Shown: positions 7,219-16,287 of the stretch, in pieces | Position numbering within the stretch: the first letter of the stretch is position 1 | Layout: every line of letters starts with the position of its first letter | DNA from: Achromobacter xylosoxidans A8 | Lineage (GTDB): Bacteria; Pseudomonadota; Gammaproteobacteria; Burkholderiales; Burkholderiaceae_B | Direction: 5' to 3' | DNA: 64,000 nucleotides | NCBI RefSeq assembly: GCF_000165835.1 | Contig: NC_014640.1 | Span: 3,410,001-3,474,000, forward strand | The notes under the pieces: model-generated | Database searches by the model: none | What the model saw: only the letters and a program-made list of their open reading frames with translations | Told to the model about the DNA's origin: nothing | Translations under genes and position numbers: made by a program

Positions 7219-9300
7219 TCAGGCCAGGCGGGCCAGGCCGTCGACCGCGACCACGCCATCGGCGCGGACGAACAAGGGGTTGATTTCGGCTTCTTCGATC
7301 TGCACGCCGGTGGCGCAAGCCAGACGGGAAAACGCGGCAATGGCGCGCGCCAGCGCCTCGCAATCGCCCTGGGGCAAGCCGCGAAAGCCGCGTATCAGCC
7401 GGGTCTGGCGGACTTCGAGGATCATCCTGCGGGCCTCTTCCTGGTCCACCGGCGCCAGGCGCACGGCGTAGTCGGGCGACAGTTCAGCGGCAACGCCGCC
7501 CGCGCCCAGCAGCACGGTCGGGCCGACCAGGGGATCATGGCGATAGCCCAGGATCATTTCGATCAGGCGCGCTTCCATGGGCTGCACGAGGATGCCGTCG
7601 ATCCGCGCGTCCGGGGCCTGGCGCCGGACGTTTTCCAGCATTTCCTGCACGGCGCCGCGCAGGGTGTCGCCATCGGCGATGCCGACGCGCACGGCGCCCA
7701 GCTCCGTCTTGTGCGCCAGGTCGCGCGAGCAGATCTTGGCGACCACGGGATACGGCACGGCATGCTGCAGCGTGGCCGGATCCACAAGCTGACCCTGCGC
7801 CACCGGCACGCCCAGTTCGCGAAACAAGGCGCCGGCCTCGTGCTCGCTCAGCATGCCTGAGCGGGGCAATCCGGCCGGCCAGGCCATCGCCGCGCCAGCC
7901 GCCGGCGGCCTGCCGCCCGCGGCGAAGTACACCGCAAGCGCGTCCGCGCACGCTTCCGGCGTGCGGAAGGCCGCGATGCCGCCAGCGCGCAGCAGCGCCA
8001 GCGATTCGGGCGCCTCCGGGGCCAGGAATACCGCCAGGGGCTTATCCGCGGGTTTGTCAGCTTCCAGCAGCGGCTGGACCGCCAGCCCGGGATGAAACTG
8101 CGCGGACGAGCCGACCACGCTCAGCACCGCATCGCACCAGCCGGCGCGCAGCAAATGTTCCAGCAGCATTTTGTACTGGGCGCTGCTGGCCGCCAGGGTC
8201 AGGTCTATGACGGGTGTTTCGCGGATGCGCAGGCCTTGCTCGCCCATGCGTTGCACGAAGTCGGCGGGCGGCGCCACCGCCACCATGCCGTGTAGCCCCA
8301 GATTGTCGACCACCGTCGCCGCGCCGCCGCCTGTGGTCGTGATCACCGCGACCCGCGCGGGCTGGTCCGGGGCGCGCAGCGAACTGCCTGCGCGGGAATG
8401 GCGCGACGCCAGCGGCGCCAGCTCGAACAGCGTCTCCAGGTTGCGCACCCGCATGACGCCGTAGGCTTTGAGGAACGCATCCACCGCGACGTCATTGCCC
8501 GCCATGGCGCCGGTGTGCGACTGCGCCAGCGCATCGCCCTGTTCGGAGCGCCCCAGTTTGTAGGCGATCACGGGCTTGCCCGCGGCTCGCGCCCGACTCA
8601 GCGCCCGGGCCAGGGTGGCGGCGTCGCGCAAAGTCTCCAGGAACAGCAGGATGGCCTTGGTCTGCGGATCGTCCACCAGCGCATCGACCACTTCACCGAC
8701 CGTGATGTCGCTCTCGTTGCCGACGGAGACGGACTTGGCAAAGCCGAAGCCGCGCGCTGCCGCGCGCGACAGCAGCGATCCCATCATCGAGCCGCTTTGC
8801 GACACCAGGCTGAGGTCGCCCGCCAGCAGGGTATCCGCCTCGAACGCGGCGTTGACCGACAGGATGCCGCCGGTATGCAGGTTGGCGGACCCGATGCTGT
8901 TGGGTCCCAGCAGGCGCAAGCCCAGCGCCCGGGCCTGCGCCACCAGCGCCGCCTGGCGCGCCTGGCCTTCGGCGCCGGTCTCGCCGAACCCGTCGGAATA
9001 GATGGTCACGACCCGGGCGCCGGCCTGGGCGCATTGCGCCAGCATGGCCGCGACTTCGCTGCCGGGGATCATGACGAACACATGGTCGACCGGCCCTGGC
9101 AGGCCGGCCAGCGAGGGATAGGCTTTTTCGCCCAGGATTTCCGGGCGCCCCGCGTTGATGGGATAGACCGCGCCGGCATAGCCGTGCTTGCGCATGAAGC
9201 GCAGCGGCCGGGCGGTATTCTTGCGCGCGTCGCCGGAAGCGCCGACCAGGGCGATGGCACGAGGCGACAGGAGCGCTTCTGCAAAAGAGATGTCTGACAT
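7219..9300 (-). CDS. ADP-forming acyl-CoA synthetase, fused alpha and beta parts
   Basis: A 693-residue enzyme of the acetate/acyl-CoA ligase (ADP-forming) family. It begins with a CoA-binding Rossmann domain (SPRAIALVGASGDARKNTARPLRFM, residues about 10-35). Next come succinyl-CoA-ligase-like domains with SQSGSMMGSLL and the region SHTGAMAGNDVAVDAFL, where the conserved His is the phosphohistidine relay. The C-terminal ATP-grasp domain (AGALFRELGVPVAQGQLV ... YPVVAKICSRDLAHKTELGAV) completes the protein. The reaction is acid + ATP + CoA giving acyl-CoA + ADP + Pi. The start at 9300 gives MSDISFAEALLSPRA; an in-frame ATG at 9318 is an alternative and neither has a strong ribosome site. That suggests coupling to the PrpD-like gene ending at 9341. 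It probably activates the acid that the neighbouring dehydrogenase oxidises. Confidence 0.88.
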   Translation of the reverse strand: MSDISFAEALLSPRAIALVGASGDARKNTARPLRFMRKHGYAGAVYPINAGRPEILGEKAYPSLAGLPGPVDHVFVMIPGSEVAAMLAQCAQAGARVVTIYSDGFGETGAEGQARQAALVAQARALGLRLLGPNSIGSANLHTGGILSVNAAFEADTLLAGDLSLVSQSGSMMGSLLSRAAARGFGFAKSVSVGNESDITVGEVVDALVDDPQTKAILLFLETLRDAATLARALSRARAAGKPVIAYKLGRSEQGDALAQSHTGAMAGNDVAVDAFLKAYGVMRVRNLETLFELAPLASRHSRAGSSLRAPDQPARVAVITTTGGGAATVVDNLGLHGMVAVAPPADFVQRMGEQGLRIRETPVIDLTLAASSAQYKMLLEHLLRAGWCDAVLSVVGSSAQFHPGLAVQPLLEADKPADKPLAVFLAPEAPESLALLRAGGIAAFRTPEACADALAVYFAAGGRPPAAGAAMAWPAGLPRSGMLSEHEAGALFRELGVPVAQGQLVDPATLQHAVPYPVVAKICSRDLAHKTELGAVRVGIADGDTLRGAVQEMLENVRRQAPDARIDGILVQPMEARLIEMILGYRHDPLVGPTVLLGAGGVAAELSPDYAVRLAPVDQEEARRMILEVRQTRLIRGFRGLPQGDCEALARAIAAFSRLACATGVQIEEAEINPLFVRADGVVAVDGLARLA

Positions 9301-9340
9301 GGATGAGGCTGGTGTCATGGATGGACGGAGGGGAAATGCG

Positions 9341-10696
9341 TCAGGGCCGGGGCATGTCGGCGGCCAGCCGCAGCGCGCGGACCGGCATGCCGTCCAGGCG
9401 CCAGACGGCGTCGCGCAGCGCCAGGGCGCGCTCGCGGCCCAGCACCGGACCGGCAAGTTCTTCGAACTTGTCATTCAGTTCGGCGTCGGAGAGCGGCGCT
9501 TCGGGATCGCCCTTGCGGTAGGGAGCATGGTGTTCCAGCGTCTGGCCGCTGGCGGTGGTGATGGAGACGCGGGCGGCGCGCATGCGCGGAAAGCCGGCGG
9601 TCAGCGCGGCATCGGCGCGCAGTTCCAGCTTTTGCATCAGCTGGCGCACTTGCGGATCCCGCAAACGTTCTGGCTCGAAAGCGTCCAGGCGCACCGAGCC
9701 GTGGACCAGGGCATGCGCCACCACATAAGGCAGGCTGAACTTGGCCTCGAAGGCCGTGGCGGGGGCGAAGTTGCCGGTGACGTCCAGGGCCGTCCGGTAG
9801 GCGTCCACGCGCAAGGATGCGATGTCGTCCGCGCGCACGCCGCGGGCCCGCAGCGCCAGGGCGCCGTCAATCGCGGCAAAAGTATGGCCGCAGCAGCCGT
9901 GGTTCTTCTGGGTGATGCGCAGGATGTTGTAGCGCTGGCCCAGGCCGTCGATCGCCAGGTTCCAGTCGGGGTCTTGCGCCAGCGCAGCGCCGAAGCCGAC
10001 CTCGCCCTCCAGGATGTCCGGTACGCCGGTGATGCCGTGGGCGGCGCCCTGCCCCGCGCGCACGCCGACGGCCGCCGCATGCCCCGCGTGCAGCGCCTTG
10101 CTCATGGCGTCCGAGCGGAAAGCCTGCTGCAGGCCGCTGGCCAGCGTACCCGCCGTGGCCAGCGCATGCAGCATGACCTGGGCGTCGCCCGGCGCGCACA
10201 AGGCGGCCGCAGCCGCCGCGCCGCCGAAGCAGCCCACGGTGCCAGTCGTATGGAAGTAGCGGTAATGCGCCGGCTGTACCGCCGCGCCGATACGGGTCGA
10301 GATCTCGTAGCCCACCACGATGGCGTTGAGCAGTTGCTGGCCGCTGGCATCGGCGTCTTCCGCCAGCGCCAGCGCCGCGGCGATGGTCGGACAGCCGGGG
10401 TGGTAGATCGCGTCGCGGTAAATGTCGTCGAACTCGACGGCATGGGACACGCTGCCGTTGATCCAGGCCGCGGTGGCCGGAAAGGCCGTGGTGGCGCAGC
10501 CCGGCAGACTGGATTTGCCCGCACCGAGTTCCGCGCCATGGGCGCCCAGCAACTGCAGGCAGGGTTGGCCGCGGGTGCCCGGATACAGGGCCGACAGCCA
10601 GTCCAGGAAGGCGCGCTTGGCGTGGTGGATGACTTCGTCGGGCAAGCGGGCCCGGGTGTCGTGCGCGCCATAGGCCGCAATCGTGTCCAGCAACAT
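9341..10696 (-). CDS. MmgE/PrpD-family dehydratase or decarboxylase
   Basis: A 451-residue member of the 2-methylcitrate dehydratase/cis-aconitate decarboxylase family. Family features are an N-terminal helical domain with AAWINGSVSHAVEFDDIY (the conserved H-x-x-E-F-D-D active-site segment), HPGCPTIAAALALAE, GYEISTRIGAAV and HTTGTVGCFGGAAAAA, and a C-terminal lid domain with KNHGCCGHTFAAIDGAL. PrpD acts on 2-methylcitrate and relatives on aconitate or other tricarboxylates; here no citrate synthase or lyase is nearby, so the substrate is open. A GGAG site sits before the ATG. It is the first gene of the minus-strand catabolic arm and is divergent from the dehydrogenase at 10929. Confidence 0.88.
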   Translation of the reverse strand: MLLDTIAAYGAHDTRARLPDEVIHHAKRAFLDWLSALYPGTRGQPCLQLLGAHGAELGAGKSSLPGCATTAFPATAAWINGSVSHAVEFDDIYRDAIYHPGCPTIAAALALAEDADASGQQLLNAIVVGYEISTRIGAAVQPAHYRYFHTTGTVGCFGGAAAAAALCAPGDAQVMLHALATAGTLASGLQQAFRSDAMSKALHAGHAAAVGVRAGQGAAHGITGVPDILEGEVGFGAALAQDPDWNLAIDGLGQRYNILRITQKNHGCCGHTFAAIDGALALRARGVRADDIASLRVDAYRTALDVTGNFAPATAFEAKFSLPYVVAHALVHGSVRLDAFEPERLRDPQVRQLMQKLELRADAALTAGFPRMRAARVSITTASGQTLEHHAPYRKGDPEAPLSDAELNDKFEELAGPVLGRERALALRDAVWRLDGMPVRALRLAADMPRP

Positions 10697-10928
10697 GCGT
10701 GTCTCCGTTGTCGTCGCGGCGCGGCGGCGCCTCGCTCATATTCATCTCTGCCGATCACTCTATGCGTCCCCGGCCGGCCAGCGTTGATAAAAAGGAAAAC
10801 GAGCGTTCTTGATCCCGGGGGGACGGAAATGGAGAAGGTTGCTTTGCCAATTTTTCATACCGGCAGCCCGGCGCGCTCCGTAAGCTGCATGCAACAACTA
10901 AAAAACCCGCAACACAAAGGAGGAAGTA

Positions 10929-11807
10929 ATGAGCGACAGCAAGACCCCGCTGGGCTTCATCGGGCTGGGCGTCATGGGCGAACCCATGTGCGCCAACCTG
11001 GTCCGCAAGTCCGGCCATCCGGTATATGTGACCGATATCAGCCCCGATCCGGTGGCGCGGATCGGCGCGCTCGGAGGCCGTGCCTGCGCCTCCATCATCG
11101 AGGTGGCGCAAAGCGCGGAAATCGTGTTCCTGTCCCTGCCCAGCATCGTGCAGGTGGAACAGGTGTGCACCGGTCCGGGGGGCCTGGTGGAGGCGGCCGG
11201 ACGCGTGCGCATCGTGGTGGATATGAGCACCAGCGACGTCACCCGCACGCGCAAGCTGGCCGAGACCTTGCGCGGCCACGGCATCCTGCTGATCGACGCG
11301 CCGGTCGCCCGCATGCGCGAGGCCGCCAGGCTGGGTACCCTGATGATCACCGTGGGCGCCACGCCCGAAGACTACGAGACCGTGCTGCCCTATCTGTCGT
11401 GCATGGGCACCGACGTGCTGCTTTGCGGCGGCGTGGGCAACGGCCAAGTGGTCAAGATCATGAACAACATGGTGGTATTCATGACGGTGCATGCCTTGGC
11501 AGAGGCCATCACCATAGGCCGCAGCGCCGGCGTCGACGGCGCGCTGCTGCTGAACGCGCTGAGCAAGGGGTCGGCCGACAGCTTCGTGCTGCGCAATCCC
11601 GGCCTGAAGGCGCTGGCCGCCGAGACTTACCCCGAAAAGACCTTTCCGACCGAGTACGCGATCAAGGACATCCTGCTGGCGCTGGAACTGGCTCGGCAGG
11701 GAGAGGTGGACGCCCGCTCCGCCAAGCTGACGCATGACCTGCTGGAGCGCACCCGCGCAGCCGGCTTCGTCAAGGAGTACTACCCGGTGATGGTCAAGCT
11801 GATATGA
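10929..11807 (+). CDS. beta-hydroxyacid dehydrogenase (HIBADH/GarR-like)
   Basis: A 292-residue NAD(P)-dependent oxidoreductase of the 3-hydroxyisobutyrate/tartronate-semialdehyde reductase family. The N-terminal nucleotide-binding motif GFIGLGVMGEPMCANL is present, as is the catalytic-lysine helix GNGQVVKIMNNM. The substrate-binding loop, usually DAPVSGG-x-x-G-A, reads DAPVARMREAARLGTL, so the substrate pocket belongs to a divergent subgroup. Translation starts behind a near-perfect AAGGAGG. The gene opens the plus-strand catabolic operon; its stop overlaps the next start by four bases (ATGA). It should interconvert a 3-hydroxyacid and a semialdehyde, which the aldehyde dehydrogenase two genes on could oxidise. 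Confidence 0.88.
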   Translation: MSDSKTPLGFIGLGVMGEPMCANLVRKSGHPVYVTDISPDPVARIGALGGRACASIIEVAQSAEIVFLSLPSIVQVEQVCTGPGGLVEAAGRVRIVVDMSTSDVTRTRKLAETLRGHGILLIDAPVARMREAARLGTLMITVGATPEDYETVLPYLSCMGTDVLLCGGVGNGQVVKIMNNMVVFMTVHALAEAITIGRSAGVDGALLLNALSKGSADSFVLRNPGLKALAAETYPEKTFPTEYAIKDILLALELARQGEVDARSAKLTHDLLERTRAAGFVKEYYPVMVKLI

Positions 11808-12781
11808 AATCACTCTTAGCCAGGTGCGCGCTGCCCGCGCTCGCCGCCATCATCAGTTGCAACGCGGCCGCGGCCGACTATCCCTCCAAGCCGGTCACGC
11901 TGGTCATCGGCTTCACCGCGGGCGGCCCCACCGACGCGGTGGGCCGATACCTTGCGCGCAAGCTCGAGGCCGAATTGGGCCAGACCGTCGTGGTCGAGAA
12001 CCGCGCAGGGGCCAACGGCGTGGTCGCCGTGCAATCGGTCAAGCGCGCCGCCGCCGACGGCTACACGCTGATGCTGGGCAGCAGCGGCACACTGTCCATC
12101 GAGCCCGTCTACAAGCAGAAGGTCGACTACCAGGTGCTGAAGGACTTCCAACCCGTGGCGCTGGTGGCCAGCTATCCCTACCTGCTGGTGGTGCCCTCCA
12201 GCTCTCCCTTCAACACCGTGCAGGAACTGATCGCCGGGGCGCGCCAGAAGCCGGGCAGCTTGACCTTCGCGTCGGCCGGCAGCGGCGCGGTCAACCATCT
12301 GGCGGGGGAATGGTTCAAGAGCGCTGCGAAACTGGACATCACGCATGTGCCCTACAAGGGCGATTCGGCCGCCATTGCCGACCTGGTCGCGGGCCGGGTC
12401 GACATGGCGTTCCTCAGCGCGATCGCGGCCATGCCCCAGGTGCAGGCCGGCAAGATGCGCGCCTTGGCGATCGCCAGCGCGGAACCCTCGGCCGTCGCGC
12501 CCGGCATCCCGACCGTGGCGCAAGCCGCGGGGATCCCGGGTTTCACCGCCGAACCCTGGAACGGCGTGCTGGCGCCGGCGGGCTTGCCGCCCGACGTGAC
12601 GCTGCGCCTGAACACGGCGGTCAACAAGGTTATGGGCACGCCGGAATCGCGCGAGGCGCTGCTGAAACTGGGCCAGTTTCCGATGACGGGCAGCGCGGAT
12701 GACTTCGCGCGGCACATCCAGTCCCAGACCGAACGCTGGGCGCAAGTGATCCGGGACGGCAACATCGCCAAGGCGGAATAA
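11804..12781 (+). CDS. Bug-family (TctC-like) periplasmic solute receptor
   Basis: A 325-residue exported binding protein. The signal peptide (MKSLLARCALPALAAIISCNAAAA) is followed by DYPSKPVTLVIGFTAGGPTDAVGRYLA, the Bug signature (YPxKPVxLVVPFxAGGxxD). VVENRAGANGVVAVQSVKRAAADGYTLM and HVPYKGDSAAIADLVAGRVDMAF are also diagnostic. Bug proteins bind carboxylates or small amides in a closed pocket and deliver them to TctAB permeases. No permease gene adjoins this one, which is common for Bug genes in Bordetella-type genomes. Its start overlaps the dehydrogenase stop by four bases, and the aldehyde dehydrogenase ATG follows its stop directly. The ligand is probably the operon's substrate. Confidence 0.94.
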   Translation: MKSLLARCALPALAAIISCNAAAADYPSKPVTLVIGFTAGGPTDAVGRYLARKLEAELGQTVVVENRAGANGVVAVQSVKRAAADGYTLMLGSSGTLSIEPVYKQKVDYQVLKDFQPVALVASYPYLLVVPSSSPFNTVQELIAGARQKPGSLTFASAGSGAVNHLAGEWFKSAAKLDITHVPYKGDSAAIADLVAGRVDMAFLSAIAAMPQVQAGKMRALAIASAEPSAVAPGIPTVAQAAGIPGFTAEPWNGVLAPAGLPPDVTLRLNTAVNKVMGTPESREALLKLGQFPMTGSADDFARHIQSQTERWAQVIRDGNIAKAE

Positions 12782-14224
12782 ATGGATAACTCACTGCAAT
12801 ACCCCGAACTGAAGCTGTTGATCGGCGGCCATGCCCTGCCGGCGGGAAACCGCCGCACGCTGGACGTGGTGGATCCCGCCACGCAGGCGGCGCTGGGCCG
12901 CCTGCCGGTCGCTACATCGGAAGATATCGACGCGGCGCTGGACTCGGCGCATCGCAGCTTTCCGCGCTGGCGCGACACGCCCGCGCTGGAACGGGCCGCA
13001 ATCCTGCGGCGCGCGGCGGCGCTGATGCGCGAGCGCACGCCGCGCCTGGCCTGGCTGATCACCCGCGAGCTGGGCAAGCCGCTGGCGGAATCCGAAAAGG
13101 AAGTGGCCACGGCCGCCGAAATGTTCGAATGGGCGGCCGAGGAAGCGCGCCGCACTTATGGCCGCTTGATCCCGGGACGCGTCGCCGGCATCCGCCAGAT
13201 GGCGATTCCGGAACCGGTGGGACCGGTGGCGGCTTTCTCCGGCTGGAACGCGCCGGCCATCACGCCTTCGCGCAAGATCGCGGGCGCGCTCGGCGCCGGC
13301 TGCTCCGTCGTCATCAAGCCTTCCGAAGAGACTCCCGCGATCGCGCTGGAAATCGGCCGCGCGCTAGCCGACGCCGGACTGCCCGCCGGCACGCTCAACA
13401 TGCTGTTCGGCGACCCGGGCGAAATCTCGCGCCGGCTGATCGAGTCGCCGCTGATCCGCATGGTGACGTTCACCGGGTCCACCTCCATCGGGCGCGAGCT
13501 GGCCGTGATGGCGGCCGCTGGCCTGAAGCGCGCCACGCTGGAACTGGGCGGCCACGCTCCGGTGCTGGTGTTCGATGACGCCGACGCCGAGGCTGCCGCC
13601 GATACCGTGCTGGCGGCCAAGCTGCGCAACTCCGGCCAGATCTGCACTTCGCCTACACGCATGTATGTGCAGCAAGGCGCATATGAACGCTTTGTGGCGC
13701 GCTTGGCGGAACGCGCTCGCGGATGGCGGGTCGGCAATGGCCTGGACGCGGGCGTGCAGATGGGACCGCTGGCCAACCCCAGGCGCCTGGCGGCGATGGA
13801 GTCCATGGTGGCCGACGCGCTGGCGCATGGCGCGCAACTGGCGGCCGGCGGCACGCGGCCCGATCTGCCGGGCTGGTTCTGGTCGCCGACCGTGCTGCGC
13901 GACGTGGCGACCGACAGTCTCGCCGCCAATACTGAACCTTTCGGCCCCTTGGCGCTGGTCAGTCCATTCAGGGACCTGGACGAAGGCCTGGCGCTGGCCA
14001 ACCGCCTGCCGTTCGGCCTGGCCGCCTATGTCTTCACGCGTGACGCCGGCATCGCGCGGACCGCGACCGAGCGCATCGAAAGCGGCGTCGTCTGCGTCAA
14101 CCACTGCCAGGCGTCCTTGCCGGAGACGCCTTTCGGTGGCTTCAAGGACAGCGGCCTGGGCAAGGAAGGCGGCATAGAGGGCCTGCAGGAATTCATGCAG
14201 ATCAAGTACGTAAGCCAGATATAG
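12782..14224 (+). CDS. NAD(P)-dependent aldehyde dehydrogenase, succinate-semialdehyde type
   Basis: A 480-residue ALDH superfamily enzyme of normal length. Glu254 in TLELGGHAPVLV and Cys288 in NSGQICTSPTRMYV are the general base and nucleophile. NAD-binding residues appear in SGWNAPAITPSRKIAGALGAGCSVVIKPSEETP and FTGSTSIGREL. Closest in pattern to the GabD/succinate-semialdehyde group. It would oxidise a semialdehyde to the acid. The ATG follows the Bug gene's TAA without a gap, so translation is likely coupled. Together with the upstream beta-hydroxyacid dehydrogenase it makes a two-step alcohol-to-acid module. Confidence 0.92.
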   Translation: MDNSLQYPELKLLIGGHALPAGNRRTLDVVDPATQAALGRLPVATSEDIDAALDSAHRSFPRWRDTPALERAAILRRAAALMRERTPRLAWLITRELGKPLAESEKEVATAAEMFEWAAEEARRTYGRLIPGRVAGIRQMAIPEPVGPVAAFSGWNAPAITPSRKIAGALGAGCSVVIKPSEETPAIALEIGRALADAGLPAGTLNMLFGDPGEISRRLIESPLIRMVTFTGSTSIGRELAVMAAAGLKRATLELGGHAPVLVFDDADAEAAADTVLAAKLRNSGQICTSPTRMYVQQGAYERFVARLAERARGWRVGNGLDAGVQMGPLANPRRLAAMESMVADALAHGAQLAAGGTRPDLPGWFWSPTVLRDVATDSLAANTEPFGPLALVSPFRDLDEGLALANRLPFGLAAYVFTRDAGIARTATERIESGVVCVNHCQASLPETPFGGFKDSGLGKEGGIEGLQEFMQIKYVSQI

Positions 14225-14244
14225 GCCAAACCAGGAGACAAACC

Positions 14245-15462
14245 ATGAACAAGAAAATCACCGTCCTGCTGGCGCTCGCCGCCGGCACCGGACTGGCGCA
14301 GGCACAGGCGCCATCGGCGGACGGCATATCGGACGGCGTCGTGCGCATCGGGGTGTTGACGGACATGTCCGGCGCCTACTCCGGCAACGTCGGGCCCGGA
14401 TCGGTACTCGCCACCAAGCTCGCCATCGAGGACTTCGGCGGCAAGGTCCTGGGCAAGCCGGTGGAGATGCTCTCCGCCGACCACCTCAACAAGACCGACG
14501 TGGCCGCGGGCCGCGCCCGCGAATGGATGGACCGCGAGCAGGTCGACGTGGTCACCGAACTGGGCAATAGCGCCGTGGCCCTGGCCGTCATGAACATCGC
14601 CCGCGAAAAGGGGCGGATGACCATGGTGACGGGCGCGGGCGCCACCCGCATCACCGGCGAAGACTGCTCGCCCAACAACGTGCAGTGGGTCTATGACACC
14701 TACGCGCTGGCCAAGGTGGGCACCCTGCCCCTGGTCGAGGCCGGCGCGAAGAAGTGGTACTTCGTCACGGCCGACTACGCTTTCGGGCATTCGCTGGAAA
14801 GCGATGGCATGCGCTTCGTGAAGGACGGCGGCGGCACGGTCGCGGGGACAGTCCGCTACCCCTTCCCTGGCACCGACTTCGCGTCCTTTTTGCTGGCTGC
14901 CCAATCCAGCAAGGCGGACGCGGTGGCCTTCGCCAGCGCCGGCGCGGACCTGCAGAACGAGATCAAGCAGGCGCGCGAGTTCGGCCTGTCCGAACGGCAA
15001 AAACTGGTCGCCATGCTGATGAGCATTACCGACGTGCATGGCGTGGGGCTGGAGGCGGCGCAGGGCATGACCTTCGCCGAGACCTTCTACTGGAACATGG
15101 ACGACGAGACGCGCGCGTTTTCGCAACGCTTCTTCAAGGCCGCGGGCAAGATGCCTACCGCCTTGCAAGCGGGCCAGTACTCGGCGGTGCTGAACTACCT
15201 GCGCGCGGTCGAGAAATCCGGGTCGGACAATGTGGACGTGGTCATGCGGACGCTGCGCGGCATGCCGATACGCGACGCCTTTGCGCGCAATGCCCGCCTG
15301 CGCGAAGACGGCAAACTGATCCACGACACCTACGTCGTCGAAGTGAAGTCGCCAAAGGAGTCCACCGCGGCCTGGGATTACTACAAGATCGTCAAGACGG
15401 TGCCAGGCGACCAGGCCTTCATGCCGCTGGCCGAAAGCCAGTGCAAGCTGGTCAAGAAATGA
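14245..15462 (+). CDS. Liv-type ABC periplasmic binding protein
   Basis: A 405-residue exported receptor of the branched-chain amino acid type. The signal peptide is MNKKITVLLALAAGTGLAQA. The mature protein reads DGVVRIGVLTDMSGAYSGNVGPGSVLATKLAIEDFGG, the usual start of LivJ/LivK-like receptors of the two-lobed Peripla_BP_6 fold. KWYFVTADYAFGHSLESDG and FPGTDFASFLLAAQSSKADAVAFASAG mark the hinge and second lobe. AGGAGA stands seven bases before the ATG. No permease or ATPase genes follow, so it must borrow a transporter encoded elsewhere or act as a sensor. Relatives bind aromatic acids and amides as well as amino acids. Confidence 0.92.
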   Translation: MNKKITVLLALAAGTGLAQAQAPSADGISDGVVRIGVLTDMSGAYSGNVGPGSVLATKLAIEDFGGKVLGKPVEMLSADHLNKTDVAAGRAREWMDREQVDVVTELGNSAVALAVMNIAREKGRMTMVTGAGATRITGEDCSPNNVQWVYDTYALAKVGTLPLVEAGAKKWYFVTADYAFGHSLESDGMRFVKDGGGTVAGTVRYPFPGTDFASFLLAAQSSKADAVAFASAGADLQNEIKQAREFGLSERQKLVAMLMSITDVHGVGLEAAQGMTFAETFYWNMDDETRAFSQRFFKAAGKMPTALQAGQYSAVLNYLRAVEKSGSDNVDVVMRTLRGMPIRDAFARNARLREDGKLIHDTYVVEVKSPKESTAAWDYYKIVKTVPGDQAFMPLAESQCKLVKK

Positions 15463-16274
15463 GCGCGGTGCAACCGGCACCCGAGGCCCCGCCCGTCCAC
15501 GAGGTCTATGCAATCCGCTATGCCAGCGTGGAGCGGCGGGCCGTGGACAACTTCCTGTCGCGCGGCGACGTGCACGATGGGCCGATGCCCCTGGACTTCT
15601 ATTGCTGGCTGGTGCGCGGCGCCGGCCGCGCGGTGCTGGTCGACACCGGTTTCAGCGCCTGCTCGGCGCGGGCCCGCGGCCGCGCTTTCAGCCTGCAGCC
15701 CGAAGCCGCGCTGGCGCGGCTGGGGCTGGCGCCGGAAGACATAGGCGATATCGTCCTGACCCATCTGCACTATGACCACGCGGGCAACGTCGAAGCCTAT
15801 CCGCAGGCGCAGGTCCATCTGCAGGATGCCGAAATGCGCTACGCCACGGGCCGCTACATGTGCTTCGAGGCGATGCGCCATTTTTTCTCGGCCGACGACG
15901 TGCAGGCGGTCGTGCGCCGGCTCTATGCCGGACGGGTGCATTTCCACGACGGCGATGCCCAGCTGGCGCCGGGCGTGGAACTCTACCGGATCGGCGGCCA
16001 TACGCCGGGCCTGCAAGTGGTGCGCGTGCATACCGCCCGCGGCTGGATCGTGCTGGCGTCCGACGCGCTGCACTATTACCGCAACTACACTGACCACAAC
16101 CCCTTCCCTGCCATCTTCCATGTCGGCGACATGCTGGAGGGCTATGCGCGCATCCGGTCGTTGGCGGATTCCGATGCGCACATCGTGCCGGGCCATGATC
16201 CCCTGGTGGCCGGGCGCTATCCGCGCGCGGACGCGGGAGATGGCATCTACCGGCTGGATCTACCGCCGTCCTGA
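15459..16274 (+). CDS. metallo-beta-lactamase-fold hydrolase (AHL-lactonase-like family)
   Basis: A 271-residue enzyme with the di-metal motif LTHLHYDHAGN (His102, His104, Asp106, His107), a later GGHTPGLQVVRVH histidine, ASDALHYY (the bridging Asp) and IVPGHDPLV (the final His). This set is typical of the N-acyl homoserine lactonase-like branch, whose members open lactones or esters. There is no signal peptide, so it is cytoplasmic. Its start overlaps the receptor gene's stop by four bases (ATGA). In this operon, lactone or ester hydrolysis of the imported compound is more likely than quorum quenching, because the neighbours are catabolic. Confidence 0.88.
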   Translation: MSAVQPAPEAPPVHEVYAIRYASVERRAVDNFLSRGDVHDGPMPLDFYCWLVRGAGRAVLVDTGFSACSARARGRAFSLQPEAALARLGLAPEDIGDIVLTHLHYDHAGNVEAYPQAQVHLQDAEMRYATGRYMCFEAMRHFFSADDVQAVVRRLYAGRVHFHDGDAQLAPGVELYRIGGHTPGLQVVRVHTARGWIVLASDALHYYRNYTDHNPFPAIFHVGDMLEGYARIRSLADSDAHIVPGHDPLVAGRYPRADAGDGIYRLDLPPS

Positions 16275-16287
16275 CAAGGAACCCGAT

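Noticed and set aside
10851..10865. 15-mer TTTTTCATACCGGCA, repeated at 18510-18524 over the LysR start
   Set aside because: One exact 15-mer repeat is within chance expectation for 64 kb searched against itself, and the second copy is coding. It was not taken as a LysR operator.
9188..11737. 849-codon plus-strand frame across the ligase, PrpD and dehydrogenase genes
   Set aside because: It runs antisense to two minus-strand genes and out of frame with the dehydrogenase, and the translation has no recognisable domain.
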